NCBI GenBank assembly: GCA_029289015.1
Contig: JARFUL010000309.1
Span: forward strand, 1-8,387
DNA from: Syntrophobacteria bacterium
GTDB lineage: Bacteria; Desulfobacterota; Syntrophobacteria; JARFUL01
Reading direction: 5' to 3'
DNA length: 8,387 bases
This document shows positions 1 to 6,351 of the stretch, piece by piece (the first letter of the stretch is position 1; each line of letters opens with the position of its first letter). The notes beneath the pieces were generated by a model, which saw nothing but the letters and a program-made list of their open reading frames with translations, was not told the DNA's origin and made no database searches. The position numbers and the translations under genes were made by a program.

Positions 1-1095
1 GTTGTCCCGTATGGAGAGAATGGTGAAGCACGCCTCCACGCCCCCCGCGCCGCCCAGCACGTGGCCGATCATGGACTTGGTGGCGCTGATGGCCATCTTG
101 TAGGCATGCTCACCGAACACCGTCTTTACGGCCAGGGTCTCGTTGAGGTCGTTGAGGTCGGTGGAGGTGCCGTGCGCGTTGATGTAGTCGACATCACCGG
201 GTTTTACACCCGCGTCGTCCAGGCACATCTGCATGCACCGGGCCATGCCCTCCCCTTCGGGCGCGGGCGCGGCGATGTGGAACGCGTCGCCGGTGAGGCC
301 GTAGCCCACCACCTCGGCCATGATGTTCGCGCCCCTCGCCAGCGCGAAATCGAGCTCCTCGAGGATCAAAACGCCCGAGCCTTCGGCCAGCACGAACCCG
401 TCCCGGTCTATGTCAAAGGGCCTGGACGCCTTCTCGGGCTCGTCGTTCCTCGTTGAGAGCGCGCGCATCGCGCAGAACCCGCCTATGGCCAGGTCGTTCA
501 CCACCGACTCCACCCCGCCGGTAATCATCGCGGTGGCCGCGCCCCTCTGGATCAGCTTGAAGGCCTCTCCGATGCCGTGGGTGCCCGCCGCGCACGCGGT
601 GACCACCGAGGTGTTGGGGCCCTTCGCGCCGTGCATGATGGATATCTGGCCCGGGGCCATGTTCGCGATGACCATGGGGATAAAGAAGGGGTTCATCCTC
701 CTGGGCCCGGCCCTTATAAGGATCTTGTGGTGGTGCGCGATGGAGGAGAGGCCGCCCATGCCCACGCCCATGACCACGCCCACCTGGGGCCCGAGCTCCT
801 CGGTGATCTTGAGCCCGGAGTCCTCAACAGCCATGGAGGCCGCGGCCACGGCCATGTGGATGAACCTGTCGAACCTTCTCACTTCCTTTTTGGACAGCCA
901 GTTCAGGGGATCGAACCCCTTGACCTCACCCGCGATGGTGGTGGCGAATGCCGACGCGTCGAACTGGGTTATCGGCCCGATGCCGGAAACCCCCGCGACG
1001 CAGTTCGCCCAGGACTCCTCCGTGTTGAGCCCCAGCGGCGTCACCATTCCCATTCCGGTCACCACAACCCTGCGGGAGCAGCATTTATTATCCAA
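1..1095 (-). CDS. fabF: Beta-ketoacyl-ACP synthase II (FabF), 3' end cut by window edge
   Basis: FabF extends acyl-ACP by decarboxylative condensation with malonyl-ACP in type II fatty acid synthesis in the cytoplasm. The 365 visible codons begin with the typical N-terminal strand (RRVVVTGMGMVTPLG, from residue 8). The catalytic set is complete: Cys168 in TACAAGTHGIG, His308 in NAHGTST, and Lys340 and His345 in TKSMIGH. The spacing matches E. coli FabF (Cys163, His303, Lys335, His340) with a constant offset of five. Family members are about 410 aa, so roughly 45 C-terminal residues lie outside the window. I chose the TTG at 1095 because AAGGAG sits 7 nt upstream and no ATG or GTG lies before the conserved strand. 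The protein therefore begins with a short tail containing two adjacent Cys. The gap to acpP is 47 nt and it is the last visible gene of the operon. FabB is a less likely alternative, given the adjacency to acpP and the 'TACAAGTHGIGEAF' active-site context. Confidence 0.96.
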   Translation of the reverse strand, partial: MDNKCCSRRVVVTGMGMVTPLGLNTEESWANCVAGVSGIGPITQFDASAFATTIAGEVKGFDPLNWLSKKEVRRFDRFIHMAVAAASMAVEDSGLKITEELGPQVGVVMGVGMGGLSSIAHHHKILIRAGPRRMNPFFIPMVIANMAPGQISIMHGAKGPNTSVVTACAAGTHGIGEAFKLIQRGAATAMITGGVESVVNDLAIGGFCAMRALSTRNDEPEKASRPFDIDRDGFVLAEGSGVLILEELDFALARGANIMAEVVGYGLTGDAFHIAAPAPEGEGMARCMQMCLDDAGVKPGDVDYINAHGTSTDLNDLNETLAVKTVFGEHAYKMAISATKSMIGHVLGGAGGVEACFTILSIRDN

Positions 1096-1102
1096 GTCGA
1101 GT

Positions 1103-1108
1103 CTCCTT
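1103..1108 (-). promoter_or_regulatory. Ribosome binding site fixing the TTG start of fabF
   Basis: On the minus strand AAGGAG is followed by a 7-nt spacer and then TTG at 1095. No ATG or GTG in this frame lies between this site and the conserved first beta strand of FabF, so this SD decides the start. Confidence 0.8.
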
Positions 1109-1142
1109 AAGCGTCCTCAATGGTGAGGTTTACCACCCAATC

Positions 1143-1376
1143 TTATGCCCTGGCGGATATGAAGTCCAGAACATCCTGAACCGTGAGAAGCTTCTCCGCG
1201 TCCTCGTCGGATATCTCGTAGTCGAACTCCTCCTCCATTGCCATTATGAGCTCCACGAGATCCAGAGAATCGGCCCCCAGGTCGTCGAGAAAGGTGGCGG
1301 AGTTGGGGATATCCTCGATCTCGTGTCCCAGTTGTTTGGAAATGATCTTTTTGATCCTCAGTTCAATATCGCTCAT
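1143..1376 (-). CDS. acpP: Acyl carrier protein
   Basis: A 77-aa acidic protein that carries growing acyl chains on 4'-phosphopantetheine. The attachment motif [10 protein letters not shown] is intact, with the modified serine at Ser37. The four-helix ACP layout is visible: helix I from residue 3, the Asp/Ser-rich loop, helix II after Ser37 with acidic residues ([15 protein letters not shown]) that normally dock FabF and FabG, and a final helix ending ISARA. Length and motif match the housekeeping ACP (77-78 aa). The ATG at 1376 is preceded by AAGGAGG with a 10-nt spacer, the strongest SD in the operon, consistent with ACP being an abundant protein. It lies between fabG (44-nt gap) and fabF (47-nt gap), the normal position of acpP. 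Nothing in it suggests a specialised secondary-metabolism ACP. Confidence 0.98.
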   Translation of the reverse strand: MSDIELRIKKIISKQLGHEIEDIPNSATFLDDLGADSLDLVELIMAMEEEFDYEISDEDAEKLLTVQDVLDFISARA

Positions 1377-1403
1377 ATTAAGCTTTCCTCCTTGGAATAT
1401 TCA

Positions 1404-1417
1404 ACCCCTTCGGGGGT
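1404..1417 (-). other. Small intercistronic hairpin between fabG and acpP
   Basis: On the transcribed strand ACCCC-CGAA-GGGGT forms a 5-bp stem with a 4-nt loop, sitting between the fabG stop and the acpP SD. No T-tract follows, so it is not a standard terminator. By inference it could protect or process the mRNA upstream of the highly translated acpP. Chance formation in GC-rich DNA is possible. Confidence 0.4.
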
Positions 1418-1420
1418 GAT

Positions 1421-2167
1421 CTACATGTATATTCCCCCGTTTACGTGAATCACCTGGCCGGTGATGTACCCGGCCTCCTCACCGGCTAAAAAGGCCACCG
1501 CGTTCGCCACGTCCTCGGCCGCGCCGAACCTCTTGAGTGGAATCATATCTAGATACGCGGCCTTCACCTTGTCGCTCAGCACCGCGGTCATGTCGGTCTC
1601 TATGAAGCCCGGGGCCACCAGGTTCACCGTGATGGACCTCGCGGCCAGCTCCCTGGCCGCAGACTTGGTGAGCCCGATGAGCCCGGCCTTGGAAGCGGAG
1701 TAGTTCACCTGGCCCGCGGACCCAAGGAAGCCCATCACTGAGCCGATGTTCACTATCCTGCCGGACCGCTGCTTCATCATGGGCTTTGCCACGGCCCTAA
1801 GGCACAGAAACGCGCCCTTGAGGTTCACCGCGAGCACCCGGTCCCAGTCCTCCTCCTTCATGCGCACCAAGAGGCCGTCTCTCACCACCCCCGCGTTGTT
1901 CACCAGCACGTCGATGCGGCCGAACTCATCCATGAGCCTTGCGAACCCCTCTTCCACCTGCCCGGGGTCGGAGACATCGAAGCCCAGCACCATCGCGCTC
2001 CCTCCCGCGGAGATAATCTCCTGGGCCACCTCCCGGGCCTTGTCTTCGCTGGCGGAGTAGTTCACCGCGACCTTGGCGCCCATGCCGGCCAGCCTGAGCG
2101 CGACCGCCCGGCCTATGCCCCGGCCTGCGCCTGTCACCAGGGCCACCATGTTCTGATCTTCACCCAA
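1421..2167 (-). CDS. fabG: 3-oxoacyl-ACP reductase (FabG, SDR family)
   Basis: A 248-aa short-chain dehydrogenase that reduces 3-oxoacyl-ACP to 3-hydroxyacyl-ACP with NADPH. The nucleotide-binding motif TGAGRGIG is at residues 12-19 and NNAG at 90-93. The catalytic tetrad is complete: Asn115, Ser143, Tyr156 and Lys160 (YSASK). The C-terminal region has APGFIETDMT and a GQVIHVNGG ending, both typical of FabG. Length equals that of classic FabG (about 245 aa). The TTG at 2167 is preferred because GGGAGG lies 7 nt upstream. The in-frame ATG at 2149 (residue 7) has no SD close to it. It follows etfA by 30 nt and precedes acpP, so it is in the usual fab gene order. SDR enzymes are hard to tell apart by motif, but next to acpP and fabF the FabG call is firm. 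It could also act in reverse on 3-hydroxyacyl thioesters. Confidence 0.95.
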   Translation of the reverse strand: MGEDQNMVALVTGAGRGIGRAVALRLAGMGAKVAVNYSASEDKAREVAQEIISAGGSAMVLGFDVSDPGQVEEGFARLMDEFGRIDVLVNNAGVVRDGLLVRMKEEDWDRVLAVNLKGAFLCLRAVAKPMMKQRSGRIVNIGSVMGFLGSAGQVNYSASKAGLIGLTKSAARELAARSITVNLVAPGFIETDMTAVLSDKVKAAYLDMIPLKRFGAAEDVANAVAFLAGEEAGYITGQVIHVNGGIYM

Positions 2168-2174
2168 GGTTCGT

Positions 2175-2180
2175 CCTCCC
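2175..2180 (-). promoter_or_regulatory. Ribosome binding site fixing the TTG start of fabG
   Basis: GGGAGG on the minus strand stands 7 nt before TTG at 2167. The alternative ATG at 2149 is too far from it and has no SD of its own. Confidence 0.75.
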
Positions 2181-2197
2181 TTAAGTCTATATGGCGG

Positions 2198-3394
2198 CTA
2201 ACCGCGCTTTTCGGCCTTTATCTTCTCTATAAGCGCGGGCACCACGTCGAAGAGGTCCTCCACCACCCCTATGGTGGCCACGTTGAAGATGGGCGCGTCG
2301 GGGTCCTTGTTTATGGCCAGGATGTTGTCCGAGGACTGCATACCCACCAGGTGCTGGATCGCGCCGGAGACCCCCAGCGCGATGTAGAGCTTGGGGGACA
2401 CGGTCTTGCCGGTCTGGCCCACCTGGTGCGCGTAGGGCATCCAGCCCGCGTCCACCGCGGCCCGGGACGCGCCCACCGCGCCGCCCAGCAGGGAGGCCAG
2501 CTCCTCGAGCATCTCGAACTTGTCCGGGGTGCCCAGACCCCTCCCGCCGGTGACTATGACCTCCGCGTCCGCCAGGTTCGCGGTCTCCTTGGTCTCCCTT
2601 ACGACCTCCACCACCTCCACCCGGCTCTCGAGCCAGGTCTCGTCCGGGTTCACCACCTCGACCTGGCCCTGCCTCGACTCGTCGGGAGCTAGGGGCTTCA
2701 TCACCCTGGAACGGACCGTGGCCATCTGGGGGCGGGTGTGGGGGCACAAAATGGTGGCCATCACGTTGCCGCCGAACGCGGGGCGGGTCTGGTAGAGGAG
2801 CCGGTCCTCGTCGCCTATGTCCAGCTCCGTGCAGTCTGCGGTGAGCCCGGTCTGGACCCCCGCCGCGACCCTGGGTATGAAGGAGCGCCCTATGGAGCTC
2901 GCGCCCGCGAGTATTATGTCGGGCTTGCGCTCCTTTATTAAATTTATGAGCACCTTGGAGTAGCTCTCGTCGTTGAAGTGCGAGAGCGCGGGATGGTCCA
3001 CGTAGATGACCTCGTCCGCGCCGAAGGAAAAGAGCCTTTGGGCCTCATCCTTGAGCCCGTGGCCCAGGAGCACCGCGGTGAGGTTCTGGCCGAGCTTGTC
3101 CGCAAGAGACCTCCCCGCGCCCAGGAGTTCGAACCCCACCCTGGCTATCTCGCCCGCGACCTGCTCGCAAAAGACCCACACGCCCCGGTAATCGGAGAAC
3201 ACGGCCTCCTCGGCCACCTCCTTCCTCGGCATGGTGATGGCCTCCACGGGGCACTCGTCCACGCACATCCCGCACAGGTCGCAGTCGTCGCCCACCACCG
3301 CGACGTCATCCTCCATCTCGATGGCCCCCACGGGGCAGACCTCAACGCACTCCTCGCACCCGGTGCACTCGTCTCTGTCGATTATCGCCTTCAT
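2198..3394 (-). CDS. etfA: Electron transfer flavoprotein alpha subunit with N-terminal 2x[4Fe-4S] ferredoxin domain
   Basis: A 398-aa ETF alpha subunit, longer than ordinary EtfA (about 310-330 aa) because of an N-terminal bacterial-ferredoxin domain. Two CxxCxxCxxxCP motifs are complete (Cys10, 13, 16, 20 and Cys38, 41, 44, 48), predicting two [4Fe-4S] clusters. The ETF alpha domain begins near residue 70. The C-terminal FAD-binding domain shows GGRGLG (283-288), SR (310-311), QVGQTGKTVSP (324-334), GVSGAIQH (341-348) and INKDPDAPIF (361-370). Such a ferredoxin-fused EtfA is known as CarE in the bifurcating caffeyl-CoA reductase complex of Acetobacterium woodii. The start ATG overlaps the etfB stop as ATGA, implying translational coupling and a 1:1 complex. 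By inference the extra clusters carry the low-potential electron from the bifurcating flavin to a soluble ferredoxin, or an equivalent partner. Only the exact acceptor and partner dehydrogenase are uncertain. Confidence 0.96.
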   Translation of the reverse strand: MKAIIDRDECTGCEECVEVCPVGAIEMEDDVAVVGDDCDLCGMCVDECPVEAITMPRKEVAEEAVFSDYRGVWVFCEQVAGEIARVGFELLGAGRSLADKLGQNLTAVLLGHGLKDEAQRLFSFGADEVIYVDHPALSHFNDESYSKVLINLIKERKPDIILAGASSIGRSFIPRVAAGVQTGLTADCTELDIGDEDRLLYQTRPAFGGNVMATILCPHTRPQMATVRSRVMKPLAPDESRQGQVEVVNPDETWLESRVEVVEVVRETKETANLADAEVIVTGGRGLGTPDKFEMLEELASLLGGAVGASRAAVDAGWMPYAHQVGQTGKTVSPKLYIALGVSGAIQHLVGMQSSDNILAINKDPDAPIFNVATIGVVEDLFDVVPALIEKIKAEKRG

Positions 3395-4182
3395 ATTCCC
3401 TTTATCTTCATTCCTTTGATCAACTCGTAGAGCCTCGCGGCGATCTCCTCGGCGGTGCCGGACACCGTCTCCTTCTTGCCGGACCTCTCGGGGGTGAAGA
3501 CCTTGACCACCTCGGTGTAGGAGCCGTTGAGCCCCACCATCCCGGGCTCAAGGCCCAGGTCGGCCGCGCCCAGCACGGGAATCTCGGCCTTCTTGGCCCT
3601 CATCTTGCCTCTCAGGGAGGGCAGCCTGGGATCGCCTACCTCCTTCACCACGGTGATGAGCCCTGGACAGGGCAGCCTCAGCACCTCGTAGCCGAAGTCC
3701 ATGAGCCTGTGGACCGTTATCCTTCCGTCCGCCACGTCCACAATCTTGGACACGAAGGTCGCGTAGGGCACATCGAGGTGGCAGGCCATCTCCGGCCCCA
3801 CCTGCGCGGTGTCCCCGTCCGAGGCCTGCTTGCCGCAGACCAGGATGTCGAACCCCCCGAACTTCTCCACCGCGTTGGCCAGGGTGAGGGAGGTGGCCCA
3901 GGTGTCTGCGCCCGCGAAGGCTTTATCGGAGAGCAGAACCGCGTGGTCGATGCCCATGCCCAGGGCCTGCCTGAGGGCCTCCTCGGCCTGGGGCGGGCCC
4001 ATGGTGATCACGGTGGTCTCCCCTCCGTAGCGGTCCTTGAGCATAAGCCCCGCCTCGATCGCGTACATGTCGAAGGGGTTGATGATGGATTCGACCCCCT
4101 CCCTCTTCAGGGTGTGGGTCTCGGGGTCCAGCTGCACGGACTTGGTGTCTGGAACCTGCTTTATAAAAACAGCTATCTTCAT
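3391..4182 (-). CDS. etfB: Electron transfer flavoprotein beta subunit, bifurcation-type
   Basis: A 263-aa ETF beta subunit that pairs with EtfA to pass electrons between flavoenzymes. It begins MKIAVFIKQVPDT, typical of EtfB. The family signature region (DPRLPSLRGKMRAKK) lies near residues 184-198. The nucleotide-binding loop GKQASDGDTAQVGPE (117-131) has the DGDTAQVGP form found in electron-bifurcating ETFs, where this site holds a second FAD and NADH. The AMP-binding, non-bifurcating mitochondrial type has a form like DDDCNQTG instead. This makes NAD(H)-linked bifurcation likely, but the motif alone is not proof. The start ATG at 4182 has AAGGA 4 nt upstream, a slightly short spacer. The gene follows the acyl-CoA dehydrogenase by 64 nt and overlaps etfA by 4 nt (ATGA). 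The C-terminus, KGMKIKGI, ends within this overlap. Confidence 0.96.
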   Translation of the reverse strand: MKIAVFIKQVPDTKSVQLDPETHTLKREGVESIINPFDMYAIEAGLMLKDRYGGETTVITMGPPQAEEALRQALGMGIDHAVLLSDKAFAGADTWATSLTLANAVEKFGGFDILVCGKQASDGDTAQVGPEMACHLDVPYATFVSKIVDVADGRITVHRLMDFGYEVLRLPCPGLITVVKEVGDPRLPSLRGKMRAKKAEIPVLGAADLGLEPGMVGLNGSYTEVVKVFTPERSGKKETVSGTAEEIAARLYELIKGMKIKGI

Positions 4183-4246
4183 GGAATCCTTTTCGCAAAA
4201 AAACCGGTCCGCAGGAGCTCTACCCGGCCGCCTGCGTTCCGGGCCC

Positions 4247-5416
4247 TTAGAGGAAGCTCTCCTTGATCCTCCCGTACTCCTTGTTCAGCTCCTGGCCGAT
4301 AATGTTCCTCTGGATCTGGTTGGTCCCCTCGTAGATCTGGAGAACCTTCGCGTCCCGCATCATCTTCTCCACGGGATAATCCTTCATGTACCCGTAGCCG
4401 CCGAGCACCTGGACCGCGTCGGTGGTCACCTTCATGGCCGCGTCCGATGTGAAGACCTTGCACATCGCGGAGTACTTGGAGATGTTCTTGTTGCCCGCGT
4501 CTATGTGGCGGCAGACCGCGTAGAGCAGCGCCCTCGACGCCTCGGTGAGGGTGGCCATGTCCGCGAGCATGTGGCTTACCGCCTGGAAGGAGATTATGGG
4601 CTTTCCGAACTGGACCCGCTGCCGCGCGTACTCCACCGCTACGTCCAGCGCGCCCTGGCACAGCCCCACCGACTTGGCGCCTATGCCGGGCCTCGTCTGG
4701 TTGAAGGTGCGCATGGCCAGGATGAACCCCGAGCCCTTCCTGCCCACCATCCTGTCTTCGGGGATCCTGCAGTCGTTGAAGATCAGCTCCCGGGTGGCGG
4801 AGCACCTGAGACCCATCTTCTCCTCCTTCTTGCCGTAGGAGAACCCCGGGTCCCCGTCCTCCACCACGAAGAAGGTAGCGCCTCTGGCGCCCTTGCCCCT
4901 GTCCGTCAGCGCGATGACGGTGTAGATCTCCGCTTCGCCGCCGTTGGTTATCCACTGCTTGGTGCCGTTGAGCACCCAGTGGTCCCCGTCCTTCACCGCG
5001 GTGGTGCGTATCCCCGCCGCGTCGGAGCCCGCGCTGGACTCGGTGAGCGCGTACGCGCCCAGCTTCTCGCCGGTGGCTATCTGGGGAAGGTAGCGGGCCT
5101 TCAGCTCCTCGGAGCCCCCGAGCATTATGGGCATGGCCCCCAGGCCCGAGGCCGCGTAGGAGGTGGAGGTGCCGAGGCAGACCCTGGAGAGCTCCTCCAG
5201 AACCAGGCAGATCTCCAGGATGCCCCCCCCGAGCCCGCCGTACTCCTCGGGCACGAAGATCGCGTAGAGGTCCGCCTCCGCCATAGCCTTGAGGGCTTCC
5301 CGGGGAAACTCCTCCTTCTCATCCAGCTCCGCCCTTATGGGCTTTACTTTCTCATTGGCTATCTGGGCCGCCAGCTCCTTCATCATGAGCTGCTCTTCGG
5401 TCAGGAAGTATTCCAC
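4247..5416 (-). CDS. Acyl-CoA dehydrogenase (medium-chain-like), partner of the ETF
   Basis: A 389-aa FAD flavoenzyme that interconverts acyl-CoA and trans-2-enoyl-CoA. The three family domains are present: N-terminal helices (1-120), the middle beta domain with ALTESSAGSD (123-132) and WITNGGEAE (155-163) for FAD and substrate, and the C-terminal four-helix domain. QVLGGYGY is at 336-343 and the catalytic base is Glu363 in IYEGTNQIQR, the usual position for butyryl- and medium-chain enzymes. The stretch TRPGIGAKSVG (241-251) recalls human MCAD, but substrate cannot be settled from sequence. The GTG at 5416 is chosen because AAGGAG lies 6 nt upstream and the N-terminus (EYFLTEEQ) fits the family. 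It sits directly before etfB and etfA, so it most likely forms an Acd-EtfAB complex as CarC does with CarDE. Its location inside a fab operon is unusual. Alternatives are an enoyl-CoA reductase working in the reducing direction, or a dehydrogenase for an aromatic or branched acyl-CoA. Confidence 0.94.
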   Translation of the reverse strand: MEYFLTEEQLMMKELAAQIANEKVKPIRAELDEKEEFPREALKAMAEADLYAIFVPEEYGGLGGGILEICLVLEELSRVCLGTSTSYAASGLGAMPIMLGGSEELKARYLPQIATGEKLGAYALTESSAGSDAAGIRTTAVKDGDHWVLNGTKQWITNGGEAEIYTVIALTDRGKGARGATFFVVEDGDPGFSYGKKEEKMGLRCSATRELIFNDCRIPEDRMVGRKGSGFILAMRTFNQTRPGIGAKSVGLCQGALDVAVEYARQRVQFGKPIISFQAVSHMLADMATLTEASRALLYAVCRHIDAGNKNISKYSAMCKVFTSDAAMKVTTDAVQVLGGYGYMKDYPVEKMMRDAKVLQIYEGTNQIQRNIIGQELNKEYGRIKESFL

Positions 5417-5476
5417 CTCGCACTCCTTCGCTCGTCAGACAGTCTTCTCGCGCGGGCCGGAAAGAGGCCGTCCGTC

Positions 5477-5659
5477 CTATTTCTCGCCGGTCTCGATGAT
5501 CTCCCTGCCGCGGTAGAAACCGCAGTGAGGACAGGCCCTGTGGGGAAGCTTGGGCTCGTTGCACTGGGAGCACAGGGAGAGGCTCGGGGTTTTAAGAGCC
5601 TGGTGGGCCCTGCGCTTGTTCCTTCGTGACTTCGAGTGTTTTCTTTTTGGTACCGCCAC
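5477..5659 (-). CDS. rpmF: 50S ribosomal protein L32, zinc-binding form
   Basis: A 60-aa basic protein of the large ribosomal subunit. It starts AVPKRKHSKSRRNKRRAH, the diagnostic L32 N-terminus. It carries two CxxC pairs (Cys30/Cys33 and Cys43/Cys46), so it is the zinc-binding (C+) form. The start is GTG at 5659, with AGGAG 8 nt upstream. The gap to yceD is 33 nt. The 60-nt gap to the following acyl-CoA dehydrogenase is where plsX would normally begin. L32 genes are classically co-transcribed with fatty acid and phospholipid synthesis genes, so its presence anchors this cluster as a form of the rpmF-fab operon. Confidence 0.98.
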   Translation of the reverse strand: MAVPKRKHSKSRRNKRRAHQALKTPSLSLCSQCNEPKLPHRACPHCGFYRGREIIETGEK

Positions 5660-5692
5660 TTTTCTTTCTCCTGGTTGATAATATTATGGCCC

Positions 5693-6220
5693 TCAACGGT
5701 TGAGGACCAGGGATTTCAGGCTGCTTAAGGGGGCGGACGACTCTTCCGCTCCGCACTCGCACCCCCGGCTGAGGTCTTTCCCGCACCGGGGGCAGAGCCC
5801 CTTGCATCCTTCGCTGCACAGGAAGCGGTAGGGCAGGGCCAGGTTCAGCTCCTGGGTCATGGCAAAGCCCAGGTCTATCACCCGGCCGTCGAAAAAGGCC
5901 ACGTCCAGCTCATCCTCTTTGAGTTCCACCTCACCCTCAAGCCCGGCTTCGGGGTGGACCAGATGGTACTGGAACTCCCTGTCCACCCTGTATGGATGGC
6001 TCTCGAGGCACCGGGCGCACGTGAGGGTCAGAGTCGTGCCCATGCGGCCCTTGACCACAAGGCCGCGGCCAGCGGTCCGGCTGATCTCCACCTCCGCAAA
6101 AAGCTCGCTCTGGGGCTTTGCTCCCTCACACCCCGAGAGCGCCCCTTCGAGGGCCTCCGGGGCCACTTGGAAGCTCACAACCCTGCCCGAGCTCGGTATG
6201 TCGTTAAGACTCAATCTCAT
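5693..6220 (-). CDS. yceD: YceD/DUF177 family protein (metal-binding, L32-linked)
   Basis: A 175-aa cytoplasmic protein of the DUF177 family, nearly always encoded just upstream of rpmF. In E. coli and plants the family is linked to 23S rRNA and 50S subunit maturation. Its precise activity remains poorly defined. The sequence has a CARC pair (Cys68, Cys71). A second Cys-rich segment lies at residues 135-156 (Cys135, 139, 143, 146, 154 and 156, including CPRCGKDL and CECG), likely a zinc site. An acidic stretch (EVELKEDELD) precedes it. The N-terminus MRLSLNDIPSSGRV fits the family start, so ATG at 6220 is supported by homology even though no SD precedes it. It is the first gene of the operon, after a sigma70-like promoter and a structured leader of about 70 nt. 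Confidence 0.93.
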   Translation of the reverse strand: MRLSLNDIPSSGRVVSFQVAPEALEGALSGCEGAKPQSELFAEVEISRTAGRGLVVKGRMGTTLTLTCARCLESHPYRVDREFQYHLVHPEAGLEGEVELKEDELDVAFFDGRVIDLGFAMTQELNLALPYRFLCSEGCKGLCPRCGKDLSRGCECGAEESSAPLSSLKSLVLNR

Positions 6221-6289
6221 TTTAAAAAAAAAGCTATTAGCTTCGGGGTCGGGTCGGGCCCCCGGGGAGACCGGCCCGGTTAAGCTGAA
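6221..6289 (-). promoter_or_regulatory. Structured 5' leader of the yceD-rpmF-acd-etf-fab operon, without SD
   Basis: Between the predicted start of transcription (about 6289) and the yceD ATG, the RNA can form a GC stem (6273-6278 with 6255-6260: CGGGCC/GGCCCG, 12-nt loop). A 5-bp hairpin follows (AAGCT-AAT-AGCTT, 6243-6231) that runs straight into nine T residues (6232-6224), then AAA and ATG. The hairpin plus T9 resembles a weak intrinsic terminator or a site for transcript slippage, placed exactly where the ribosome should bind. No purine-rich SD is visible. A role in attenuation or autoregulation is an inference. Confidence 0.5.
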
Positions 6290-6295
6290 TTTCTA

Positions 6296-6323
6296 AATAT
6301 AAATAACTCAGAGATTATGTCAA
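6296..6323 (-). promoter_or_regulatory. Sigma70-type promoter for the yceD-rpmF-acd-etf-fab operon
   Basis: On the minus strand a perfect -35 box TTGACA (6323-6318) is followed by a 16-nt spacer and TATATT (6301-6296), a 5/6 match to the -10 consensus. The AT-rich stretch stands out in a GC-rich window. Transcription would start near 6289 and read into yceD. It is the best promoter match in the window. Confidence 0.8.
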
Positions 6324-6331
6324 GAGGATTT

Positions 6332-6351
6332 ACCCTATTACCCACTAGGGT
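6332..6351 (-). promoter_or_regulatory. Candidate regulator site: dyad and repeated GGGTAA upstream of the -35 box
   Basis: ACCCTA (6351-6346) and TAGGGT (6337-6332) on the minus strand form a perfect 6-bp inverted repeat with an 8-nt spacer, ending 8 nt before the -35 box. GGGTAA also occurs twice as a direct repeat (6343-6338 and 6335-6330), 8 nt apart. The position would suit an activator, or a repressor overlapping the promoter edge. I do not recognise it as a FapR or FadR box. Confidence 0.45.

Noticed and set aside
61..1126. Overlapping plus-strand open frames opposite fabF
   Set aside because: The minus-strand FabF has all catalytic residues at correct spacing. The plus-strand products show no known family features.
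4037..5629. A 530-codon open frame on the plus strand opposite etfB, acd and rpmF
   Set aside because: It is antisense to three clear genes, is rich in Gly, Arg, Leu and His as expected from the complement of GC-rich codons, and shows no recognisable domain. It is a codon-bias shadow.
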